NCBI GenBank assembly: GCA_964019425.1
Contig: OZ025783.1
Location: 1,550,001-1,614,000, forward strand
Direction of reading: 5' to 3'
DNA length: 64,000 bases
From: Flectonema sp. DT1601
Lineage: Eukaryota; Euglenozoa; Diplonemea; Diplonemida; Diplonemidae
Every line of letters starts with the position of its first letter. Position 1 is the first letter of the stretch. Shown here piece after piece: positions 54,596 through 64,000 of this stretch. The notes under the pieces were generated by a model, which saw nothing but the letters and a program-made list of their open reading frames with translations, searched no databases and had not been told where the DNA came from. Made by a program: the position numbers and the translations under genes.

Positions 54596-55102
54596 ATGAG
54601 ATCTGTACTCTTTGTGGTGGCATTAATAGCTGCAGTGTTTTTAGGTGTTCAAAGTCAAGAAGATGAGGATTTGATAATCCCATCGGGAATGGGAAAAGTA
54701 AAAGTTCTAAACGACGACACTTTCGAACACCAAACACAAGCAACAACCGGATCGACGACAGGTAACTGGATTGTTTTATTTTGTAAGAATGGTTGCTCTG
54801 CAGAAGACGAGTCAAAATTCGCTAAAACTGCCAAAGATTTTTGGGACGCTGGATTCATTTATGCAAAGTTAGAACCAGGAAAATCTGAAAAAGTTCTTGA
54901 AAGATTCCAAGCATACATGCGTAAGACCCCAATAATTGCAGCAGCACTAGCAAAGGGAAGGATGACGACAACATCAAACATTAAAACCATTGAGATGTGG
55001 ATTGCAACTTTGCAGCCGCAAAAGTTCAAATATTTTATTCCGAAAGAGAAGTCGATCGTCGACGACACCATTAACTGGTTGAGAAACAAGCTTGGATTTT
55101 AA
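54596..55102 (+). CDS. Secreted thioredoxin-fold protein without a CxxC site (168 aa)
   Basis: MRSVLFVVALIAAVFLGVQS is a signal peptide. The mature chain looks like a PDI-type thioredoxin fold: VKVLNDDTFEHQ, then NWIVLFCKNGCSAEDESKF where the WCGxC motif should be, and KTPIIAAA at the cis-Pro position. The site reads C-K-N-G-C, with one extra residue between the cysteines, so ordinary disulfide exchange is doubtful. No KDEL-type signal ends the protein (KLGF). TCCCAACCAG ends at 54580, 15 nt before the ATG. It may be a lumenal chaperone-like or redox-inactive member. Confidence 0.6.
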   Translation: MRSVLFVVALIAAVFLGVQSQEDEDLIIPSGMGKVKVLNDDTFEHQTQATTGSTTGNWIVLFCKNGCSAEDESKFAKTAKDFWDAGFIYAKLEPGKSEKVLERFQAYMRKTPIIAAALAKGRMTTTSNIKTIEMWIATLQPQKFKYFIPKEKSIVDDTINWLRNKLGF

Positions 55103-55369
55103 GAAAATACTAATAATTTACAATAATAAGATGAGAGTGCTCGCGGACAAAACTCAGCATTCATAAAGGATAAAAAAAGAAAAGTGTTGCAAATTGTTTC
55201 AAAAAGAAAAGTTCTTTTTAACCTTTTTATGTTCATTCATTACCAATAGACGTCACAATAATTACATTAGAGAAGAGAGAATTGTTTTGTTTATTTGATC
55301 TACGGCATTAAAATACTAAATATTTAATAACTACATTTCTCCAGTCAGGGTGATAACCAGCACGGCACG

Positions 55370-57179
55370 ATGTTAGGAAGTAAACTAATTATACTCGCAG
55401 TGTTCCTGCTGATTACTATTAGCAAGGCATCAGGTGAGGAATGTAAATCCTGTTCGTCAACTTCAAAGGTTTGTTGTAATCCGAGATTGGGTCAAATGTG
55501 CCCAGATGGAACCGAATGCTGTCAGTGTGCTTTTGTTGCTTGTGAATGCGGCGGGAAAATACCTCCAACGCCGCCACCTGCTCCTCCAGTTCGGCCTACT
55601 ATAAAGGGCGATATTATTATTATTGGAATGGGTGCGGCAGGTACCGTACTAGTTGATAAGTTATCGGAATCACTTCCAAACAAATCAATTATTGTTATTG
55701 AGTCTGGTGGGATGGTTTCTGGAAGGGTTTCATCAGAGAAACATCACACCACTCAACCCACAGTCTTTAACTTAAATGGAGTGAACTATACCGCCTCTGA
55801 TATCCCTGGACTGTATCCCTCAATAGCATTTAATCCATTATATGATGATGTTAAACAATCACAGCATCCTTGGACTTGGTTAGGTAAGAGTCTCGGAGGT
55901 AACACGATGTTTAATGGAATGCTTTGGATGGAACCAAGCAGTTCACAGTTTAAAAAGTGGGGAGGTCCCTGGGCTGATGGTTTATCAGCTGAGTTGAGTA
56001 AAGTTAAAGAAACACTTCGAGTCTCTCAAAGACCTTCACCAGATGGTAAATTATACAGTGGTGGAGTTAGTAGTTTAAATCTCTCTCTTGGATTGGAAGG
56101 AGTTCCTTTCACAGCTGTTGCTACTGATGGAGGTAGAAACTCAACACACGCGTACCTTAATCGAATATTACAGAGACCAAATGTTAACATCATTTCTGAT
56201 TGTTCAGTCGATTTCATCGAAGCAGGCTCAAAAACAGTTTCATTCACTTGCAACAGAACACCTAACAATCTCGCTATTGCTAATGATAGAATCATTCTTA
56301 GCGCTGGTACTCTAGGTAGTGCTACTATCCTTCATAAGAGTGGATTAGATCAGCTTATTGCTCCAGTCTCTGATCATGCTGGTGCTGCTGTTGAAGTTGA
56401 GTGTCAGAATACCAATTCTTTTAACTTTAAAGATCTGACTTCTGGCTATGCAAAACAATACATTGATCACGGTACAGGTATGGTTTTAATTTTTATATTA
56501 AAAAAAAAAGATAGTAGAAAAGAACAAGAATATCCAACCTAAACACATAATAGGACCCTTTGCGCAGTACGGACCAGTGTACGTTGATAACGATAGGGGT
56601 TTTGAGATATTCATCAACCCATTCGGAATGTCAAAAGAAAGCTCTAACAAATCAATTGGAATCTACGCCATGTTAATGACACCAAAAGTGAAAGGAGACT
56701 TGCAATTTGATGGAAGTGGAAACACACGTTATCCTAATATTTACCTTCGTGGTTCTGGAAAATGGGCTGCTTTAGGTCAAGAAGACATGATGGCAATGGC
56801 CGGTAATTTCAGTCGTTTTTATGAATCTTTTCTCACAAATAACACGAATTGTATACCGACAGTTGGTCCTGGTAGTCCTCTCACTCCAAACCTAAAGCCA
56901 GGTAGTGTCTCAGATATGATAACATATTTGGGATACGATGTGTCTCCAGGACGTCCTGATGCTCACATCTCTCACTTGATAATGAATCATTTCACGGGAA
57001 CAATTCCTTTGGGAATATCAATCGATCCTAACACTTTAATTTTAAAGGGTTTGAATAACATTCACGTTGCGGATGCTTCAATTATACCCGAGCCTTTGGA
57101 TGCTCATCCTGTGGCTACTGTTATGGCAATCGGATTGAAGGCAGCTGATATTATTCTGAAGCAGATTAAACAATCCTAG
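55370..57179 (+). CDS. Secreted GMC oxidoreductase, cellobiose-dehydrogenase-like, two exons (577 aa)
   Basis: Exons are 55370-56477 and 56554-57179 (76-nt intron, GTATGG...ATAATAG, phase 1). After a signal peptide (MLGSKLIILAVFLLITISKA) comes a 10-Cys module (CKSC, VCC, MCPDGTECCQC, ACEC) and a Pro linker. The GMC flavoenzyme domain starts at DIIIIGMGAAGTVLVDKL, the FAD-binding GxGxxG Rossmann strand. LGGNTMFNGMLW and IILSAGTLGSA are typical GMC segments. The substrate-side motif MNHFTGTIPLG with its His and the closing NNIHVADASIIPEPLDAHP are very like the flavodomain of cellobiose dehydrogenases. It probably oxidises sugars or alcohols outside the cell, and the Cys module may bind substrate. 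Family is firm; substrate is inferred. Confidence 0.87.
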
Positions 57180-57543
57180 TTAGTGTTCCTTTCTATTTCG
57201 TCAAATCGATTTGTCTGATGTCAGGAGTGGTATTTCCTGTCATTCCAGAGATTCTGTTTTCTCAATGACTCTGCACAATTCTCAGAGAACCACTACTATA
57301 ATCGTCGCTTTACTTATCCAATGATGGGGAACGGCAGCTGCTTCTTCGGACTCGTGGCTTTTCCGATTCCAGCGACAAACGGGATTTAACCGTCAGAAAC
57401 TACCAACGAAATAATTGCTTCTAATCTAACGCGAAGGGAACAACTATTGTTCTTTACCAGATTACTGTATCCACAAATCTGAGACTTGTTATTATAAAAG
57501 ACAATATAAAACTATTTCTCCCAACAGGTGATCCGTAAAAAAT
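57180..57543. other. Intergenic; short OTU-like peptide fragment
   Basis: At 57315-57360 the plus strand reads YPMMGNGSCFFGLVAF, reminiscent of the catalytic-Cys motif (GDGxCxF) of OTU peptidases, and NEIIASNLTRREQ follows about 75 nt later. No intact gene is present; it may be a remnant or chance. ACTATTTCTCCCAACAG ends at 57527, the likely acceptor for the next gene. Confidence 0.35.
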
Positions 57544-57870
57544 ATGGAAAAGATTGAAGAAAAAGCAAGTAGTCTCATAAAGACTCTTACAATACCAGAT
57601 ATAAGAGATAGTCATATGGTCCCCTGTAGAAGGAGACAGTATGCTATTGATGACTTACCAGCAGCTGATTGGCTTTGTTTAGTTTCTGTTTTGAGTGGGA
57701 TTGCTGGGCTAATGATGAAATGGAAGATCTGTTCTTGGCTGGCATTGTTTACAATAATCAGTTCTGTGCTAGACAGTCGCAAGAGCGAACTCGACTTAAA
57801 ACTAACCTGCGTGTGTGGTACCATCAGTACAATGGGAGTTGTGGTAAACCATCTTCCTTACTTCTCATAA
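57544..57870 (+). CDS. WDR83OS: Asterix (WDR83OS/UPF0139) homologue of the ER PAT complex (108 aa)
   Basis: Length and layout match the small Asterix family. A polar N-terminus (PCRRRQYAIDDLPAADW) is followed by three closely packed hydrophobic segments with the family signature LSGIAGLMMKWKICSWLAL, then TIISSVLDSRKSELDLK and a last helix ending NHLPYF. Human WDR83OS has the corresponding GLMLKLKWCAWVAVY and SFANSRSSEDTKQ. With CCDC47, Asterix forms the PAT complex, which holds nascent membrane proteins next to the ER translocon. The acceptor AG at 57526-57527 lies 16 nt before the ATG. Confidence 0.88.
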   Translation: MEKIEEKASSLIKTLTIPDIRDSHMVPCRRRQYAIDDLPAADWLCLVSVLSGIAGLMMKWKICSWLALFTIISSVLDSRKSELDLKLTCVCGTISTMGVVVNHLPYFS

Positions 57871-58096
57871 AACAATACATCCAACTCAGTTAAAAGGTAC
57901 TTTCCTATTTAAGTTAATAAAACAACTTTATAAGTTGCATTAACAGCAGCTACACTCGCGTGCTAACATTGTCTGCCTCAAAGTCAGACGTAACAGATAA
58001 TAAGTTTTCTTTAAGTTTTTATTATTATCTGTTTATAATTGATTAATAACTATCTCTGTTGTCACCCCGCAGATAAAACACTGATTGACTGCAAGC

Positions 58097-58357
58097 ATGG
58101 ACAAGCCAACGAATCCAACTTGCCAAGAAGAAGTTCAGTACTGGTATAATTTATGTAAAGCTGGTGGTGAAGATGCTGAGAAAGCAAGTCGAAAACTAAA
58201 ATGTTATTATGAGAACTGTAAGAATCGAGGAGGATCTGATAGTGTTATGTTTAAATGGTGTTGCAGGAGTCATGTTGCTACGTTAGATGCAGCAACTGGA
58301 GAGGAATTAAATGAACTACTTTCTTTATCTGAAAGTTATTTAAAACAAACCAACTAA
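58097..58357 (+). CDS. Small cysteine-rich protein, unknown (86 aa)
   Basis: ATG 58097 is the first ATG; the frame extends upstream only to a TTG. There is no signal peptide. Two helical Cys pairs are visible (C-x10-C in CQEEVQYWYNLC, then CYYENC and CC), which is near but not equal to the twin Cx9C pattern of mitochondrial intermembrane-space proteins. The C-terminus is an acidic helix. GTTGTCACCCCGCAG ends at 58072, a good acceptor 24 nt upstream. The function is unknown. Confidence 0.65.
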   Translation: MDKPTNPTCQEEVQYWYNLCKAGGEDAEKASRKLKCYYENCKNRGGSDSVMFKWCCRSHVATLDAATGEELNELLSLSESYLKQTN

Positions 58358-58462
58358 ACTGGCTGAAAGTCTGTTTGTACTATTCAAATCCATAGAGTTG
58401 TTGGTGTTCTGTTTCTTCTTATTTATGATTTCTTTTGTCTCTACTCAGAAACTTAATTTCAC

Positions 58463-59458
58463 ATGACTGATGTGAAGCAAACAACGCGATATGTTTGTAA
58501 GAAACAATTACCACAAATGTGTCTTAGTCAAGTTTTCATTGACATACCAGCAGTACCTGAACGAGTTGTATTCGTTGAGGTCAGTGAGATCGATACAGTG
58601 GAGGAAGTATTAAGGAAAAGTATTGACAAGGTGATCTCAGCTGGGATCAAAATCCCCAAGAGCGATACTCGATTTTATAATTTGAGAGCTGCCAACGGGT
58701 TTGGAAAAATTGCCGAAGATGCTTCTGAATTAGAAAAAGATGAGTCTTTTAGAGAGCAGTTAGTGTTTCCCTTTATGGTTATATTATCACTCGATAAACA
58801 GCAGATTGCAGCAGAACAAAAATCTGATTTTGAAAAACACTGTGAACTTCAGAGACAGATCTACTGCGAACTGAACAGTAAACGCGCTGAGAGTGAACAA
58901 CGACTTTCACAAAAACGACAAGAGCAGGAGATTCGATCCCTTAGGAAATGTCAGGAAATGGTTGCCTTGCACATCCAACATAGAAACCAAATCTCATCTC
59001 GCGAGGCTCCCACTGCCCCAGGTCGAGAAGCTCTTTTGGCAGAAAGTCGGAGGAAGAAAGAAAGTCGCTTGAAAGAAGAACTCAGAGAGAAAGAACAGCA
59101 CCTCCAACTTATAAAAGAACAAGTTACTGAACTGCGTTCACTAACTGATACTGAAGAGCTCTCTCGTATAGAACTTGTTAAGTCAGAACATTTCTTATTT
59201 GATGAAATTGAATTACGACATCGGAAGAGAACTTTTCACTGGAAACGTTCATCATGGAAAAAATCACATCTTAACAACATCGCTGTTAATATTAAAACAG
59301 CTATTGAAGAATCTCGACGAAGAGCTGATTGTAAAGAAACTGTGAAGGCAACTCGTAGAGAAAACAAAAACAAAGAACGAACTGCTTTAACTGAAGCGTT
59401 CAACTCTCTTCGATATCCGTCTTACGAAACAGAACTTTCTTTAGACAACATGATATAA
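58463..59458 (+). CDS. Coiled-coil protein with possible ubiquitin-like N-terminus (331 aa)
   Basis: CTTTTGTCTCTACTCAG ends at 58448, 14 nt before the ATG. Residues about 18-112 could form a ubiquitin- or RBD-like fold (VFIDIPAVPERVVFVEV, a TVEEVLRKSIDKVI helix, and FPFMVILSL as the last strand). Residues about 120-331 are highly charged and mostly helical, with long runs of Glu, Lys, Arg and Gln (SEQRLSQKRQEQEIRSLRK), typical of cytoskeletal coiled coils. No family name can be given. Confidence 0.65.
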   Translation: MTDVKQTTRYVCKKQLPQMCLSQVFIDIPAVPERVVFVEVSEIDTVEEVLRKSIDKVISAGIKIPKSDTRFYNLRAANGFGKIAEDASELEKDESFREQLVFPFMVILSLDKQQIAAEQKSDFEKHCELQRQIYCELNSKRAESEQRLSQKRQEQEIRSLRKCQEMVALHIQHRNQISSREAPTAPGREALLAESRRKKESRLKEELREKEQHLQLIKEQVTELRSLTDTEELSRIELVKSEHFLFDEIELRHRKRTFHWKRSSWKKSHLNNIAVNIKTAIEESRRRADCKETVKATRRENKNKERTALTEAFNSLRYPSYETELSLDNMI

Positions 59459-59772
59459 GCATAAACATCATGTTTTCTTTTCGTTTGCGAGTGCTGCTGC
59501 TGTTTTGCTCCCTAGCTTTTCTTCTTACTTTATTAAATATAATGAATACCCAGTATTAATTCTTGTTTGATTATTGGTTTCTTATTTACACCTTTTTTTT
59601 TATTATTATTATTATTTTGAGAACTCATGTAAATGATGTTCTTTTTTTAGTACACTTTCTTGGTTATTGTTTTGTAGATTTTTATCTATTTATTTATTTC
59701 CTTTTCACAGCAGGCGGCAACAGCAGTCCTCAGGGACTGGGCCCAGAGGGGGGTGGGCCTCAACCAGCAACC

Positions 59773-62700
59773 ATGCCGGCGATAACAGCATCAAAGCAGT
59801 CATCTATTACCACTAGTGGACAACGAGTAGTAACATGCAGTGGAGGGAAGGTTTGGTGTGAAGGTAACCGTGGTGTGTCGGTACAGTCTTTAAAGGCGGA
59901 AGGAGGTAAATTACAGCCATCAGGAAATATTCAAATGAAAACACCAGTACCTCAGGACATAGTAACAGCGATAGTCGTTAGCACTAAGAATCCTGAAAAG
60001 GGATATGTCGGTTGCCTCAGCGGTAGAATTACAGCATTCTCTCCAAGCTCAAAGACTGACCTATCTTGGGCAGCACACAGCTCTAAGGTTACAGGATTAC
60101 TTTTAATTGAGAAGGCTAGTAGGACTATGTTGTGGTCTTGTTCATCAGATGGATTTCTAAAAGCATGGGAAGGTAATGGTCGAGGTGTTAGTAAGTCTTC
60201 AGGTCACAGAGGGGAAGTTGTTGATCTTCAACATGTTCCTTTCTCAAGTGGTGGAGGTATCATCTGGTCGTGTGGTATCGATAAAACACTTCGAGTTTGG
60301 GACAAAGCAGGTAACGCTGCTGCTGGAGCTGGTTCATCTCGACGACCAACACAATTGAAATGCAGCGATCCCGTCAACAGCCTTTCTGTTGATTTCGATC
60401 AACAAGTTGTGTGGAGTGCTGATCGCAGTAATATTAGAGCGTGGAGTGCTGATACTCGAAACTGTGTTTGGTGTTCAAAAGGAGGAGGAACATCAATTTG
60501 TCTAACCGGAGACTACGTCATCGCTCTCATCGACGCTGGAGCCCACATCGCCGTATGGCAACGAGCGATTACTAATGAAGAAGGAGAGATACCTCCAATT
60601 ACGGTACTGTCTGGATATGGAACAACTAATAAATTAGTTTCAATGGTAAATGACCGAGTTCTATTATCAAATAGTCAGGGGATGACTTGTATTATTATTG
60701 AAAACGTTAAAGTTGATCCACAATCTGAGATTGTTGTTGAAAAAGAGACTGGTGAATCAGTAGGCGCCATATTCAAAGCCGACAGCGCTCTTGTCTTAGA
60801 ACGACTCGAGCCGGGTTCTGCAGCTGAACGGTGTGGAGGAGTTCGTTTCCTCGGATGGCAATTAGTAGCTGTTAACAGTATCCCAGTCACGTCTGTATCA
60901 GATGTACGAGCAGCAGTACGTCGTCAGACAACATTTACGATGCAATTTAAACAACAAGAGAGAAGTGAAGGTCTTGTTACTCCTGCTCTTCGACGAATAC
61001 CCAGCGCCACTGTTACTGTGAAACGACCAAGTGAACCTGTTGGAGGACTTTATAACACAACCACTGGTTATGCTGCTACTCCAGTTCAAGAGACTCATCA
61101 TCAACCATCTCCACGTAAGAAAGCTGAGAGGACAAGTACTGGTAAAACTAGGACTCGACCTGAAACTACTTCTGTCACTTCCCAATCAAGTAGAGAGCTA
61201 ATAGCAGTCGCTAGGAGAATAACATCTTCTGCTGCTTCTGAGCATGAGCTTCCTTCTATATTGGAACAGTTTATTCAGCAAAGGGACGCAGATTTCAACA
61301 AACAGTTGGAAGACCTGAGGGAGACCTTTACATTTCAATTAACAGAAAAAGATGGACAGATTGCGTCACTAGAAAAGCAACTGCAAGAACAGGGGAGTTC
61401 TCACTTAGGAGCGACAGTGAGATCAGCTGTTGAAGGTTCACTTGGGAAAATGGTACAAGAACTCAAACCAGTCATCGCGGAAACAGTAGAACCGATTCTT
61501 CAGCAAGTGTTAGAAGCCAGCCAACGAAGTAACATCGGTGTTCGAACTGAATCCGGTATTGCACCCAATATTCAGCAAATGAACAACACGACGACAACAA
61601 CAGCAACAGCAGCCTCCATCACTTCAACTGAGCCCTCACCTGAAACAGTTCTCTCAAGACTTTCTATTACAATTACTCGATGTTGTGATGCCCTTGGCTC
61701 TTTATATTCACTCAGTGGTTTTCCTGAATGGTGTCCTCCATCTTCTTTCATGTCGATCGATCTACTCGCTGAGTCACTTCTCAAATCGATGCACAACTTA
61801 CATTCTGAGGTGTGTAGGAAAGAAGGAGTAACCAACACACCAGATCTACAAGCTGTTCATCAGGCAGTTGGTCTCTTGACTAGTAGAATGATGAATGGAA
61901 ATGGTAGTAGTGTTAGTCCAGTACAGGTACAGCCTCAGGCACCTGTTAGTCCCATATCAGTTCTTACAGATCCACAACCTCAACTAAGAGGATCAACTCC
62001 TGCTACTCCTCCTCGTCCACGAAGACATTCTCATCGAGGTCAAGAAGATAAAATGATCGAATCTCACTACTCAGAAACAGATATTCGACACTCACCGTCT
62101 CCCTTAACACATGCTTCCCTTCCAATAGCAACTGATGAGGATGCGCAGTGGTCTCGACTCTTTGAAATGAGAAATCGACTTCAGCAGTGGCTGCAGTGGA
62201 AACCTCAACAACTTGCAGACAGAGGAGCGCAAGCAAAGAGAGCAGCTCTTGAAAGAGGAATTGAAGCAGTAGATCAGGCAACTGAGGAATGGAAATCATA
62301 TCACGCTGGTGAACGCTCTGAACACGAGAAAATATGGGAAGAAGTAAAAACTGGTTTGGGTGCCACATCACCTCATGGGAATTCAACTTCTGAATCTCTT
62401 CACAACGGATGGCAAAAACTTAAACAAGCGGAGGATGCTTTCACAACGACCCTCGAAAAACTGCGCCAACAATTCGGAGACACACACACCCTCGCAGCGT
62501 CATTGCGGAATAAAATAGGCGAAGTATGTATTCGTACTAGTTGGATGAACTAAACCTCTTAGGGATATAAAATAACAAACAAAAAACAGTTTCGTCAGTT
62601 TGTAGAAGACAGTACGGTCGCTTTAGATAGTGCAACAACAAAGGTATGCCATGTCACCCCCCCGCCTTGTTTACGAAGGTTGCACAAAAAAAAAAAAAAA

Positions 62701-63705
62701 AATGGAAAAAAAAGTATAATATTATGAATAACCAAATAATCAAAAATCACGAACAGTATTCAGAAACAGTTGAGGATGCAGACCTATACAAAGCTGTTAT
62801 AAAGTCAATTGGATTAGACAGATGGTGCAGATCAAGGCGTCACGTTGCATCATTAGAAAGTGCATGGCGACAACTACCATCTCTTGGGGATGATGGTGCT
62901 CTTGTAAGCACAGAAGCAAAAGCTGTTAGTAATCAATGGATAGTTCTTGAGACTAGACTTGTTGGTGATAAGGTTCCTACTAATGAATTAGGTGGTCACA
63001 TTGATTTTGTTTGGTCGGTACTTGAATTAGCAAAGGCTGCGACCTCACAACATGTCGACCCAGAGCTGGCATTCTCTGCAGTTGAAGAGGTGATGGGATC
63101 GTTGTTACCTCCTCATCAAAAAATGGTTTGTTTTTTTGTTATTTTTTTCTCTTTCTGGTAGTTGAGGAGACTAATTCCCACCCGAATTTAACAACAAACA
63201 GATTCCCAAACTACGAGAGGTCGACTCTGATGATGATACGATACTAGCCCTGGAGACTTTATGTGATGAGATAACAAGATTCTACAGTCTAGCATTACAG
63301 CCAATGTTAGAACACGATGGTAAGATGGTACTACGACAGGATGATATATCAGAAACACTTAGTCGAGTTGTAAAACAAGAATTAAAACTGAAATCACATC
63401 ACGTTCCGAGACATCAATTAGACGTCAGTCAGCTTTGTGGAGCCTTAGCAAAGGTCGCAGCACAAGAATTTAGTTCGGCAGCGTCTTCTCCATCTGCTCA
63501 TCAGGTAGATTCGTATTTAGCGAAGTCTTTGACGAAGGGAGGATCAATTGTTGTTTTAAATACGTTTTATAATCACGTAGCTCAGAACCTTCTTCGGCAA
63601 AACTTTCATCGGCATCCTCAATCGCAGCAGTATTCTCTTCACACCCCCCGTACTAGCTTGGAATCTTTATTTACGTTCTTCAGATCGCGTGTAACGAAGC
63701 AATGA
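59773..63705 (+). CDS. WD40-PDZ coiled-coil scaffold protein, four exons (about 1225 aa)
   Basis: Exons are 59773-62523, 62590-62643, 62757-63125 and 63202-63705; introns of 66, 113 and 76 nt have GTATGT, GTATGC and GTTTGT donors and AACAG acceptors, all phase 0. Residues about 15-310 form a WD40 propeller (LWSCSSDGFLKAWEG, IWSCGIDKTLRVWDKAG, VVWSADRSNIRAWSAD). A PDZ-type domain follows (about 315-395: ALVLERLEPGSAAERCG, GWQLVAVNSIPVTSVSDV). Then come low-complexity linkers, a coiled coil (LPSILEQF through KQLQEQG) and a helical C-terminal part of unknown type. It is probably a cytoskeletal or signalling scaffold. The frame is open upstream of ATG 59773 to a CTTTTCACAG acceptor (59710), so this is the first ATG of the mRNA. 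The last two exons would otherwise look like separate small genes. Confidence 0.8.
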
Positions 63706-64000
63706 TTTTTGTAATTTGAAACATCAGTTTTCGCATCCTTCGGTCGAAACAAGAATACTTCATCAAACATCGGAAATACCAGTTTTTTATTTATTTTTTT
63801 CCCTTTTTATTTTTTTATTATCATCCAGACAATCTGAATGTAGTATTGTTCTCTTCGCAAATGAACAAAAAAAAAAAAAAAAAAAAAAAAAACGGAGAAC
63901 AAGGTTGTGCCTGTTATAAACAAAACAAGCTGCAATCAGTGAGATCTCATTGCTGCATATTCTTCCGTACTCGACAACACGTAGAATGTTGATAGTAGGC
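63706..64000. other. 3' flank with a poly-A tract, no gene seen
   Basis: After the stop there is T-rich DNA and an A run of about 24 nt at 63869-63892. No frame is recognisable before the right edge. Confidence 0.5.

Noticed and set aside
59469-59560. 30-codon frame with a signal-peptide-like reading before the WD40-PDZ gene
   Set aside because: It is too short, lies in the pyrimidine-rich 3' flank of the previous gene and cannot be joined to a cytosolic WD40 protein with confidence.
62646-63161. Separate gene after the WD40-PDZ gene
   Set aside because: Its first 37 codons are intron sequence; phase-0 junctions with GTATGC and GTTTGT donors and AACAG acceptors make it exon 3 of the same gene. 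The same applies to 63304-63705 (exon 4).

Overview
The window looks like nuclear DNA of a unicellular eukaryote, most likely a euglenozoan and possibly a diplonemid (inference). Three observations point there. Every gene I can support (23, plus a gene end at the left edge) lies on the + strand. Almost every start codon is preceded, within about 10-100 nt, by a pyrimidine-rich tract ending in AG, the layout expected of spliced-leader trans-splicing acceptors. The alpha-tubulin is euglenozoan in style, with a C-terminus reading EEVGAESAD...EEDIEEY. Short conventional introns (58-119 nt, GTATGY or GTTTGT donors) argue against a kinetoplastid, where cis-introns are very rare. Intergenic DNA is AT-rich and full of long A and T homopolymers. 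The standard stop codons TAA, TAG and TGA are all used.

Layout. 1-7 kb: end of an unknown gene, a secreted tandem-duplicated beta-lactamase-fold protein, a secreted PAN/Apple-like protein next to a broken partial copy of itself, and alpha-tubulin with one intron. 7-16 kb: an EF-hand/ankyrin protein, a four-exon eIF4E visible only after splicing, and a metacaspase-like protein that has lost both catalytic residues and gains a WW domain from a second exon. 16-20 kb: a secreted protein with highly biased codons and a pentameric ligand-gated ion channel homologue without the Cys-loop. 20-31 kb: one giant secreted or membrane-anchored cysteine-rich protein (about 3,450-3,500 aa) carrying a nearly identical 381-bp tandem repeat array. 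32-36 kb: a PB1-like protein and a small secreted protein. 37-39.2 kb: a hairpin-bearing minisatellite with higher-order structure. 39-48 kb: an N-terminal kinesin, an RBBP4/MSI1-type WD40 histone chaperone, and a membrane protein with a PPxY motif. 48-53 kb: a protein with four CxHx6CGxC zinc modules plus Tudor/SH3-like segments, and a ubiquitin-like/ankyrin protein. 53-58 kb: a membrane-anchored GDPD-like phosphodiesterase, a secreted thioredoxin-fold protein, a secreted cellobiose-dehydrogenase-like GMC oxidoreductase, an Asterix (WDR83OS) homologue and a small Cys-rich protein. 58-64 kb: a coiled-coil protein and a four-exon WD40-PDZ scaffold.

Neighbouring genes do not form one obvious pathway; housekeeping genes (tubulin, kinesin, eIF4E, RBBP4, Asterix) are mixed with a large share of secreted or surface proteins. 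The shared logic seems to be expression: one-directional transcription, trans-spliced 5' ends with pyrimidine-rich acceptors, and rare cis-introns whose 3' ends are A-rich (AAACAG). All homology calls are by eye from motifs; no database search was possible.
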